Assembly (NCBI GenBank): GCA_023458855.1
Contig: JAEWWQ010000152.1
Span: forward strand, 1 to 5,819
Origin: Bacillota bacterium
GTDB taxonomy: Bacteria; Bacillota; Clostridia; Lachnospirales; Lachnospiraceae
Length of the DNA stretch: 5,819 nucleotides
Direction of reading: 5' to 3'
The notes beneath the pieces are model-generated. The model was not told the DNA's origin, made no database searches, and worked only from the letters and a program-made list of their open reading frames with translations. Shown piece by piece: positions 1-5,810 of the stretch. Each line of letters begins with the position of its first letter. The first letter of the stretch is position 1. A program made the position numbers and the translations under genes.

Positions 1-1425
1 ATATAGACAGCGCTTCCAAAAGTGAATCAGAACAACGAACCTCCATTAGCTCATATGATTCCAGAAGGTGCCGGACACGCGGTTCTTCCATTGGTAAGCT
101 TTACCGGACTTTTTATAATAGACTGGAGAGTTGCACTTGCTTCACTGGTTACCTTGCCGCTTTCGTGTATATGTATGATACTTACCTATAAAATCAGCGG
201 AAAGAATTTTGACAAATATAACAAAGCCAATAGTTATATGAATAGTACGATTGTCGAGTACATCGAAGGGATTGAAGTAATTAAGGCTTTTGGGCGGGAA
301 GGAGTTTCCTATGAGAAATATGCAAAGTCAATAACGGATTATCGTGATTTTATCTTAAAATGGCTTTCTTCTACCTGGATTACAATGAAATTAACATTTG
401 CAATTTTTCCGTCTACACTGCTTGGAACGATTCCTGTTGGACTACTGTTATACAGTAAGGGAATTCTTTCTCCCGCACACGTAGCACTTTGCTGCATGCT
501 GTCCATGTCTATGATTGGTTCCTTAGCAAAACTTGAGGTATTTGGAGAAGGAATAAGGGAAATGCAGTTTAACATAGACAATTTGCAGCAGTTTCTTAAT
601 ATACCATCCTTACCGGAAGCAAAAAATAATGTAAAACTAGATAAATTTGACATCAATTTTCGTAATGTTACATTTTCTTATAATAGAAAAGAAGAAAATG
701 AGGTATTACATGGAATTAACATGAATCTGCCACAGGGAAGCTTCACAGCACTAGTAGGACCTTCTGGAGGGGGTAAGTCAACAATTGCTAAACTACTTGC
801 ACGTTTTTGGGACGTAACAGGGGGGGGTAATGAGATAGGAGGCATAAACATACAAGATATTCCACTGAAGCAACTTGCAGATACGATCAGCTTTGTTACA
901 CAGGATAATTTCCTTTTCCGATGTTCTCTGCTTGAGAATATCCGACTGGGGAATCCAAAAGCATCTGATGAGGCGGTATATGCTGCGGCCAAAGCAGCCC
1001 AATGTGATGAGTTCATTCGTAAATTAGAAAAAGGATATGAAACTCCTGCAGGAGAAGCAGGAAAAAGATTGTCAGGTGGAGAAAAACAGCGTATTGCGAT
1101 TGCACGAATGATATTAAAAAATGCACCAATTGTCATTTTGGATGAGGCCACTGCTTTTACTGATCCGGAAAACGAAGAAAAGATTCAACGCAGTATTACA
1201 GAGCTTACAAAAGGGAAAACGCTTCTTGTGATTGCACACCGCCTTTCTACCATTCAAAATGCAGTTAATATTGTGGTACTTAAAAATGGTAGTATATGCG
1301 CAGAAGGAAGGCAGAAAGAATTACTTGAAAATTCACCACTGTATGCAGATATGTGGCAAGCTCATATAGGAGCAAAGGCATGGTCTGTTGGGGTAGAGAG
1401 AAAGGAAGTAGCAAAAAATGTTTAA
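1..1425 (+). CDS. ABC exporter-type half-transporter (permease + ATPase), 5' partial and probably frameshifted near base 18-21
   Basis: This is a membrane-domain/ATPase fusion that would export or import a substrate using ATP; the substrate is not evident. The readable frame runs from base 22 (GTG codon, not a believable start) for 467 residues, against about 580 in the family, so the N-terminal ~115 residues lie outside the window. Numbering from base 22, hydrophobic segments at about 17-34, 36-56, 125-145 and 149-169 correspond to the last four membrane helices. The ATPase domain has A-loop Tyr220, Walker A GPSGGGKST (246-254), Q-loop Gln294, signature LSGGEKQR (350-357), Walker B ILDE ending at Asp374-Glu375, and H-loop His406, so it looks catalytically complete. 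The post-Walker B variant ATAFTDPENE is, as I recall, typical of YbtP/YbtQ-like siderophore-associated transporters. An in-frame TAG sits at 4-6. Reading bases 3-20 in the other frame gives IDSASK, which joins VNQNNEPP if one A of the run 18-21 is dropped. The gene overlaps the next ABC gene by 8 bases. Confidence 0.9.
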
Positions 1426-3166
1426 AACAATAAAACGAATTATTGACTGGTGCGGTGAGTTTAAAGGAAAATTATATATTGGATTTATTTTTTCCTTCTT
1501 TTCTGGATGGTTTGCGGCGATGCCTGTTATTATAGCAGCTTATACAATCGCTATGATGATTAAAGAGAGAAAAGGAGTAGGAAGATTTGATACAAAATGG
1601 ATAGGACTCAGCATCATATTAATGATACTCTTTATATTTCTTCGTTTTCTGTTTGATTATTTCAGAGCGAAGTTTCAGGAAGCAATTAGCTATGAGCTGG
1701 TTTCCAGAGACAGACTTGTAATTGGTGATTTACTAAAACGGGTATCATTGGGATATTTTCAGAAGGTCAATACAGGCGATATATTAAGTTCCATCACAAC
1801 GGGACTGCATATGTTAGAAAACATGGGAATTCGAATGGTAGATAATTTTATTGGAGGATATTTGAATTTCTTATGTATTTTTTTGTGGATTGCTGTAATT
1901 AATTTTAAGGTATCTTTGATAACAATCATAGCTGCAGGAGGCTCGTTTCTATTTTTGTTGGTAATTTCAAAGTATAGCGTACAAAATGCACCTGTATCTG
2001 CCAAGACGGATCGTGACCTAACCAATGCGGCAATTGAGTATGCAAGAGGACTACCTGTTGTAAAGTCTTTTGGACAGGACGGCGTAGCCATAGATTCTAT
2101 GAAAATAGCTTGCAGAGAGAGTAAAAGGATTCATTTGAAAATCGAATGGGGATTTGTACCCGCCAATTGCCTACATCTGTTCGTATTAAAAATAGGCTCC
2201 GTGTTTCTTGTGCTATCAGCTGTTTATCTTGGATGGACGAATCAGATATCAATTACGAATATGCTATTATTGACATTTTTGTCTTTTAGTGTATTTGCTT
2301 CCATTGAACCAATCAGCGATAGTGCACATGTATTAGGGGTAATCGAAGATGCGATGAATCAATTGGACGCCTTGAAATCGGAAGAATTTATTGATGAGGG
2401 AGGAAGAGAAGTTTTACTTACTCATTATGGAATCGAGTTTCAGGATGTATCATTTGGTTATGATTCTAGATTGATACTTAATCATGTAAGCTTTGTAATT
2501 CCAGAAAAATCGACAACGGCAATCGTGGGTTCCTCTGGTAGCGGGAAAACAACAATCTGCAATCTGATTGCAAAGTTCTATGATGTAAATAGTGGAAGCA
2601 TTGAAGTAGGTGGTGTGAATGTAAAGGAATTTACTTGTGACAGTTTACTTTCGAATATCTCAATGGTATTTCAAAATGTATATTTATTTCATGATACGAT
2701 TCGTAATAATATCTGTTTTGGCAATCCGAATGCTACAAATGAGGAAATAATATGCGCAGCAAAAAAAGCGTGTTGTCATGATTTTATCACTGCATTATCA
2801 GAAGGGTACGATACAGTAATCGGAGAGGGCGGAGGAACTCTTTCGGGAGGGGAAAAACAAAGAATATCGATTGCAAGAGCGATTCTTAAAGATGCACCAA
2901 TTGTAATTCTGGATGAAGCCACTGCATCTGTTGACCCTGAAAATGAACACTATATTCAGGCGGCACTATCAGAACTGACGAAAGGAAAGACGATTATCAC
3001 AATTGCACATCGTCTGGCAACGATAGAGAATGCAGATCAGATTCTGGTTGTGGATCATGGAGAAATAGCGGAATGTGGGACACATAAAGAATTAGTAAAA
3101 AAAGAAGGTGTTTATAAGAAATTTATTGAAATACGCGAAAAGGCAGAAGGATGGAATATTATTTAA
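1418..3166 (+). CDS. ABC exporter-type half-transporter (permease + ATPase), complete; probable heterodimer partner of the upstream gene
   Basis: This is a full-length 582-residue half-transporter. The ATG overlaps the 3' end of the preceding ABC gene (ATGTTTAA shared) and has a ribosome site AAGGAAG at 1402-1408, so translation is probably coupled. Membrane segments fall at about residues 19-48, 61-81, 144-162, 165-184, 252-272 and 278-296, giving the six-helix type I exporter fold. The ATPase domain has A-loop Tyr348, Walker A GSSGSGKTT (371-379), Q-loop Gln419, signature LSGGEKQR (475-482), Walker B Asp499 with catalytic Glu500, and H-loop His531. Both partners keep the catalytic Glu and an intact signature, so neither ATP site looks degenerate, unlike many heterodimeric exporters. 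The two-gene overlapping layout matches family pairs such as YbtP/YbtQ. The substrate is not readable from sequence. A drug, peptide or siderophore are all possible, and the nearby DtxR-type regulator leans weakly toward a metal-related one. Confidence 0.95.
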   Translation: MFKTIKRIIDWCGEFKGKLYIGFIFSFFSGWFAAMPVIIAAYTIAMMIKERKGVGRFDTKWIGLSIILMILFIFLRFLFDYFRAKFQEAISYELVSRDRLVIGDLLKRVSLGYFQKVNTGDILSSITTGLHMLENMGIRMVDNFIGGYLNFLCIFLWIAVINFKVSLITIIAAGGSFLFLLVISKYSVQNAPVSAKTDRDLTNAAIEYARGLPVVKSFGQDGVAIDSMKIACRESKRIHLKIEWGFVPANCLHLFVLKIGSVFLVLSAVYLGWTNQISITNMLLLTFLSFSVFASIEPISDSAHVLGVIEDAMNQLDALKSEEFIDEGGREVLLTHYGIEFQDVSFGYDSRLILNHVSFVIPEKSTTAIVGSSGSGKTTICNLIAKFYDVNSGSIEVGGVNVKEFTCDSLLSNISMVFQNVYLFHDTIRNNICFGNPNATNEEIICAAKKACCHDFITALSEGYDTVIGEGGGTLSGGEKQRISIARAILKDAPIVILDEATASVDPENEHYIQAALSELTKGKTIITIAHRLATIENADQILVVDHGEIAECGTHKELVKKEGVYKKFIEIREKAEGWNII

Positions 3167-3333
3167 AACATGAAACGTTATGTCAATACTTGGTGTTAGT
3201 ATTAAAATATGGAAAACCAATTAGATTAAAACAGAAGTGAAATTTTATATACATAATAAGGTAGGATTTAATATAGTTTATTTTGATTATTTCTAGAAAT
3301 TAAATAGGAATGGATATTTTTGAAATGGAATTT

Positions 3334-3375
3334 AAAAAGCAATACGGAAGTCTAAAACCGACCGTATTGCTTTTT
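3334..3375. terminator. Bidirectional intrinsic terminator between the ABC operon and the DtxR-type gene
   Basis: A perfect 14-bp inverted repeat pairs 3334-3347 (AAAAAGCAATACGG) with 3362-3375 (CCGTATTGCTTTTT) around a 14-base loop. Each arm begins or ends in a run of A or T, so on either strand the stem is followed by U-rich RNA. It lies between two convergent genes and would stop both transcripts. The right arm includes the first base of the TGA stop of the minus-strand regulator, so the hairpin directly abuts that gene. Confidence 0.85.
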
Positions 3376-3746
3376 CAAACTTCTATTTTATGAAAATAGT
3401 TTTTTAAACATTGATAACTTTCATTGCTTATAACGTGTTCTATTCTACAAGCATCCTCGGCAGCTGTCTCTTTGCTGACACCGGTAGATATGAGCAGATT
3501 AGTAATTGTTTTATGCCGGTCATATATCTGAGAAGCAATTTCGTATCCGGGTTTTTCCAAGGTAATATAGCCGTTCTCATCAACAGCAATAAACCCGTTT
3601 TCACGTAATTTTTTTACTGCAACACTAATACTTGATTTCTTAAAATTGAGTTCATTGGCGAGGTCAATAGAACGAACATGACCTTGTTTTTCTTGTAAAA
3701 CAAGAATAGTTTCTAAGTAATTTTCTGCGGATTCTTTAATTTGCAT
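3375..3746 (-). CDS. DtxR-family metal-dependent transcriptional repressor, short form with an iron-type Cys-Glu-His site
   Basis: A 123-residue DNA-binding regulator that would repress metal-uptake genes when metal-loaded. The winged helix-turn-helix lies at about 25-64 (recognition region around LNFKKSSISVAVKKL), followed by the metal-binding and dimerisation helices. By alignment from memory to DtxR and MntR, the segment DACRIEHVIS puts Cys100, Glu103 and His104 at the primary metal site. This is the DtxR-like Cys arrangement; B. subtilis MntR has Glu at the Cys position. His78 matches DtxR His79, whereas the positions of DtxR Met10, Glu83 and His98 appear to be Asn9, Thr82 and Ala96, so the second (ancillary) site looks mostly lost. 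There is no SH3-like C-terminal domain, as in other short Firmicutes members. The start is supported by GAGGT (3754-3758 on the complement) seven bases upstream. It converges with the ABC pair and diverges from the HD-GYP gene. Iron is the likelier metal, but this is inference. Confidence 0.9.
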   Translation of the reverse strand: MQIKESAENYLETILVLQEKQGHVRSIDLANELNFKKSSISVAVKKLRENGFIAVDENGYITLEKPGYEIASQIYDRHKTITNLLISTGVSKETAAEDACRIEHVISNESYQCLKNYFHKIEV

Positions 3747-3772
3747 GATTTATACCTCAATTCTCTATATAA

Positions 3773-3785
3773 AAGTATTTTACTT
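3773..3785. promoter_or_regulatory. Candidate operator: AAGTA-N3-TACTT palindrome on the -10 box
   Basis: A perfect 5+3+5 palindrome (AAGTATTTTACTT) covers the whole -10 box of the regulator's promoter. A repressor dimer bound here would block polymerase, so autoregulation by the DtxR-type protein is a natural guess. The sequence does not match the classical DtxR box TTAGGTTAGCCTAACCTAA, and AT-rich DNA produces short palindromes by chance, so confidence is modest. Confidence 0.4.
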
Positions 3786-3805
3786 AATAATAGAAAATTT
3801 ATCAA
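3777..3805 (-). promoter_or_regulatory. Sigma-A-type promoter of the DtxR-type gene
   Basis: On the minus strand a -35 box TTGATA (3800-3805) and a -10 box TAAAAT (3777-3782) are separated by exactly 17 bases. Predicted transcription start is near 3770, giving a leader of about 23 bases that contains the GAGGT ribosome site. The spacing and position are very good; no -10 extension is evident. Confidence 0.65.
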
Positions 3806-3858
3806 GGGAAATTGACAGGAATGATTCATAGGAGGCAATTAGTTACTGTAATGCGATA

Positions 3859-3887
3859 TTGACACTGGGCAAAACAGATGGTAGACT
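3859..3887 (+). promoter_or_regulatory. Candidate promoter for the HD-GYP gene
   Basis: A consensus -35 box TTGACA (3859-3864) is followed after exactly 17 bases by TAGACT (3882-3887), which matches four of six -10 consensus bases. Predicted start is near 3894, leaving a leader of about 105 bases before the HD-GYP start codon. Another TTGACA at 3812-3817 has no good -10 partner. Confidence 0.45.
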
Positions 3888-3890
3888 TTG

Positions 3891-3906
3891 GTTAGACATG
3901 GCTAAC
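3891..3906. promoter_or_regulatory. Dyad GTTAG-N6-CTAAC at the predicted transcription start
   Basis: GTTAGACATGGCTAAC is a 16-bp palindrome with seven of eight base pairs matching (only 3896/3901 mismatch). It begins four bases after the candidate -10 box, a typical operator position. Its GTTAG/CTAAC arms resemble the inner arms of the classical DtxR/IdeR iron box (GGTTAG...CTAACC), although the spacing between arms differs. An adjacent DtxR-type gene makes that protein the obvious candidate binder. This is inference from sequence only. Confidence 0.45.
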
Positions 3907-3998
3907 TATTATTTGTTTTGAAAAGTAAAGCAAGATGTAAAATACTATAAATAAGGCATAATAAAATCGAAAAGTAATTTGTGTAGAAGGAAGGACAT

Positions 3999-4598
3999 AT
4001 GGCTGTATTAAAAAGTTCTATAAATTCAATCGATTATCATGAAATAATAGAATGTATCGCATGTGCACTTGATGCAAAAGATCCATATACTGCGGGACAT
4101 TCTCAAAGGGTAAGTGATATGACGTTGAGGGTTTGTCAACTAATAGGACTTAAGAAAAGTCAGATAGAGCAAATTCATATTGCGGCTCACTTGCATGATA
4201 TCGGGAAAATAGGAGTTCCAGATATTATTTTAAACAAAACGGACAAGCTAACAGAAGAGGAGTGGGAAGTTGTAAAAAGGCATCCCCTTATTGGCGCAGA
4301 AATTCTTAGTAAATCAGTGCATTTAAACGAACTAAAGAATATTGTTCTTTATCATCATGAAAGGTTTGATGGAAGAGGATATCCTTCTGTGTTGGTAGGT
4401 GAGAAAATTCCTGTTGGCTCAAGAATTATTGCTATTTGTGATTCTATAGATGCGATGACGTCAAATCGAAGTTATCGCAAGGCGCATAGTTTTCAATTTT
4501 GTTATAAAGAAATCGAAGAAAACCTCGGAAAAATGTATGATCCGATTATTGGAGAATATGTATTACAACATTGGGACGAAGTAATATCGATTTATTAA
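3999..4598 (+). CDS. Stand-alone HD-GYP domain protein, probable cyclic-di-GMP phosphodiesterase
   Basis: A 199-residue cytoplasmic protein consisting almost entirely of one HD-GYP domain, which in characterised members hydrolyses cyclic di-GMP using two or three metal ions. Visible conserved elements are AKDPYTAGHSQRV with His34, HLHDIGK with His66-Asp67, KRHPLIGAEIL with His95, the pair His119-His120, the signature FDGRGYP (123-129), and CDSIDAMTSNRSYR with Asp148. The metal ligands and the GYP loop are therefore intact and an active enzyme is expected. No sensory, receiver or membrane domain is attached, so input must come from expression level or partners. The start ATG has AAGGAAGG at 3987-3994 just upstream; leader length from the candidate promoter is about 105 bases. 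It is followed after 89 bases by the DUF2325 gene on the same strand. Some HD-GYP proteins act on other nucleotides, such as 3'3'-cGAMP, so the exact substrate is unproven. Confidence 0.93.
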   Translation: MAVLKSSINSIDYHEIIECIACALDAKDPYTAGHSQRVSDMTLRVCQLIGLKKSQIEQIHIAAHLHDIGKIGVPDIILNKTDKLTEEEWEVVKRHPLIGAEILSKSVHLNELKNIVLYHHERFDGRGYPSVLVGEKIPVGSRIIAICDSIDAMTSNRSYRKAHSFQFCYKEIEENLGKMYDPIIGEYVLQHWDEVISIY

Positions 4599-4634
4599 TA
4601 TAAGGAAGCAATTGATTTTGATAAGAAATTGTCA

Positions 4635-4655
4635 ATCACATTTTATGAATGTGAT
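4635..4655. repeat. 8-bp perfect inverted repeat with 5-base loop between the HD-GYP and DUF2325 genes
   Basis: ATCACATT (4635-4642) pairs perfectly with AATGTGAT (4648-4655) around TTATG. No T run follows, so it is a poor intrinsic terminator on the plus strand. It could be an operator for the DUF2325 gene or an RNA hairpin that stabilises or attenuates the transcript between the two genes. It lies about 17 bases upstream of the AGGAGGAGG ribosome site at 4672-4680. Confidence 0.4.
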
Positions 4656-4687
4656 AGTATCCGAATACACTAGGAGGAGGTTACGGT

Positions 4688-4969
4688 ATGAGTGTGGTAA
4701 TTGTTGGAGGACATGATCGCATGGTTTATCAATACAAAAAGATTTGTAGAGACCATAAATGTAAAGCTAAAGTATTTACTCAAATGTCAGGAAATATGAG
4801 TAATCAGATTGGATCACCAGATCTGATTATTCTTTTTACCAACACGGTGTCGCACAAGATGGTCCGTTGTGCACTTTCAGAGGCTGAAAAATCGAATGCC
4901 AACATTGTTAGATGCCATACAAGCAGTGGAAAGGCTTTGAATGATATCCTTGAAAGCCTTACTAACTGA
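4688..4969 (+). CDS. DUF2325 family protein, function unknown
   Basis: A complete 93-residue protein that I recognise as DUF2325 from its opening MSVVIVGGHDRM, the central PDLIILFTNTVSHKMV and the late RCHTSSGKAL segments. The family has a small Rossmann-like alternating strand/helix pattern: a hydrophobic strand at 3-7 followed by the GGHDR loop, a strand at 45-50, and a strand at 72-75 before Arg75-Cys76-His77. Four cysteines (20, 25, 61, 76) plus His9, Asp10, His56 and His77 are candidates for metal or redox chemistry, but no activity is established to my knowledge. There is no signal peptide or membrane segment. The start is firmly supported by AGGAGGAGG (4672-4680), one of the strongest ribosome sites in the window. 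It lies 89 bases after the HD-GYP gene, so co-transcription is possible. Near its 3' end an inverted repeat AAGGCTTT/AAAGCCTT (4931-4938, 4953-4960) lies inside the coding sequence. Confidence 0.85.
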   Translation: MSVVIVGGHDRMVYQYKKICRDHKCKAKVFTQMSGNMSNQIGSPDLIILFTNTVSHKMVRCALSEAEKSNANIVRCHTSSGKALNDILESLTN

Positions 4970-5063
4970 ATTAACAGTTGCTTACTAGATTCAGTAGCTA
5001 AGAGTTACAGTAGATGAAAAAGTAGAATGACGATTTCATACTTATGGTTGTTTTATAAAAGGT

Positions 5064-5414
5064 ATGATTTTAGCTGCTCAAAAAGGAAAAAATGGTGAAC
5101 GATATATACTTGCAACTGAACCTTCAATTTCTACAACAAACATAATAAATATGGCCAGAGATCTTTTGCTTGATATAAAAGAGCTTAATATTATTTCAAA
5201 AGAAGAACTAATTAGAATAGCTATGGAAATGGAAGAAGAAAGCAAGATAACTCATAGACCACCGCTATTGCTTGTGGGAAATGTAATGGATTTTTATGAA
5301 GCTGATGAGCGAATAAACATATCAAAAGCGAAAAGAGAATTAGGATATAATCCAATCTCACCAGAACAAGCAATTAACGAAGTTCTATTACATTTTTCAA
5401 AAGAAAACTTTTAA
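5064..5414 (+). pseudogene. C-terminal remnant of an NAD-dependent epimerase/SDR (dihydroflavonol-reductase-like) protein
   Basis: The 116-residue reading frame resembles only the last third of extended SDR proteins of the nucleoside-sugar epimerase/dihydroflavonol-4-reductase-like type, which are usually 300-340 residues. Recognisable pieces are KGMILAAQKGKNGERYIL, equivalent to the conserved segment after the active-site domain, and the closing ISKAKRELGYNPISPEQAINEVLLHF, the classic C-terminal helix. The Rossmann NAD-binding motif (GxxGxxG) and the Tyr-x3-Lys catalytic pair are absent. In-frame codons before the ATG (Lys-Gly at 5058-5063) still fit the family, and the frame stays open back to 5031, where a TGA precedes it, so the ATG at 5064 is probably an internal methionine. 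No properly spaced ribosome site precedes it. I infer a gene that lost its front two thirds. Bases 4970-5063 contain no recognisable N-terminal remnant. A functional short protein is the less likely alternative. Confidence 0.65.
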
Positions 5415-5474
5415 CAAGGTAATTACAAATATGCTCCAACAAAGATTCGGAAACGTAAAAAGGGAGAAAATATT

Positions 5475-5810
5475 ATGAAGGTTATAGGTATTAATGGAAG
5501 TGCAAGAAAGGATGGTAACACTGCTATTGCCATTAGAAGAGTGTTTTCTGTATTTGAAAAAGAGGGTATAGAAACCGAGCTTATTCAGCTGGCAGGAAAG
5601 CCTATTACAGGGTGTAGGGCTTGTTATGGCTGCTTTAAAAGTAAGGATGAAAAGTGCATTAATAATCAAGATATTATCAATGAATGTATTGAAAAAATGA
5701 GTTCGGCTGACGGTATTATTCTTGGATCACCGGTGTATTTTTCTGATGTATCTGCTGGAATGAAAGCGCTAATAGAGAGAGCAGGTTATGTCTCAAGAGC
5801 AAATGATTAA
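5475..5810 (+). CDS. NADPH-dependent FMN reductase / iron-sulfur flavoprotein-like protein, N-terminal part with early stop
   Basis: A flavodoxin-fold oxidoreductase N-terminal portion of 111 residues; intact family members are usually about 180-220. It opens with the first strand MKVIGINGS and the FMN phosphate-binding loop GSARKDGNT (8-16). The cysteine pattern Cys47-x2-Cys50-x2-Cys53-x7-Cys61 fits the compact CX2CX2CX4-7C cluster motif of archaeal and clostridial iron-sulfur flavoproteins, so a 4Fe-4S cluster beside FMN is plausible. The flavin-contacting segment GSPVYFSDVSAGMKALIERAGYVSRAN (83-109) is well conserved. The frame then meets TAA at 5808-5810, and the next codons read Leu-Phe-Lys, which fits the family continuation of this segment. 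The gene is therefore probably interrupted by a nonsense change or a sequencing error, with the rest outside the window. The start has GGGAG (5462-5466) eight bases upstream. It could serve as a general quinone, nitro-compound or iron reductase. Confidence 0.85.
   Translation: MKVIGINGSARKDGNTAIAIRRVFSVFEKEGIETELIQLAGKPITGCRACYGCFKSKDEKCINNQDIINECIEKMSSADGIILGSPVYFSDVSAGMKALIERAGYVSRAND

Noticed and set aside
678..1151. Long minus-strand reading frames opposite the ABC genes (also at 339-656 and 1759-2091)
   Set aside because: They lie antisense to strongly conserved ABC domains, have no recognisable protein family and are explained as shadows.
3185..3203. Small hairpin AATACT/AGTATT just after the ABC operon
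   Set aside because: Six AT-rich base pairs with no T tract. The 14-bp hairpin at 3334-3375 is the credible terminator. The rest of 3167-3333 is AT-rich with nothing recognisable.
3821..3862. Mini reading frame and an AGGAGG-like site (3830-3835) in the dtxR-type/HD-GYP gap
   Set aside because: The ATG at 3821 gives only 13 residues without a spaced ribosome site, and the AGGAGG is not followed by a usable start codon at proper distance. It may be a relic of a lost gene but cannot be supported.
3855..3910. Possible cyclic-di-GMP (GEMM) riboswitch upstream of the HD-GYP gene, prompted by GGGCAAAAC
   Set aside because: Beyond that short similarity the other conserved GEMM elements (an ACGCAAAGC-type segment and the paired arms) are not visible, and the candidate promoter start lies downstream of it.
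4931..4979. Inverted repeats AAGGCTTT/AAAGCCTT and AACTG/CAGTT around the DUF2325 stop as a terminator
   Set aside because: The first lies within coding sequence with a 14-base loop and the second is only 5 bp; neither is followed by a T run.
5397..5669. Minus-strand 90-residue reading frame opposite the flavoprotein start
   Set aside because: It overlaps the conserved FMN-binding and cysteine-motif coding region and shows no family resemblance.
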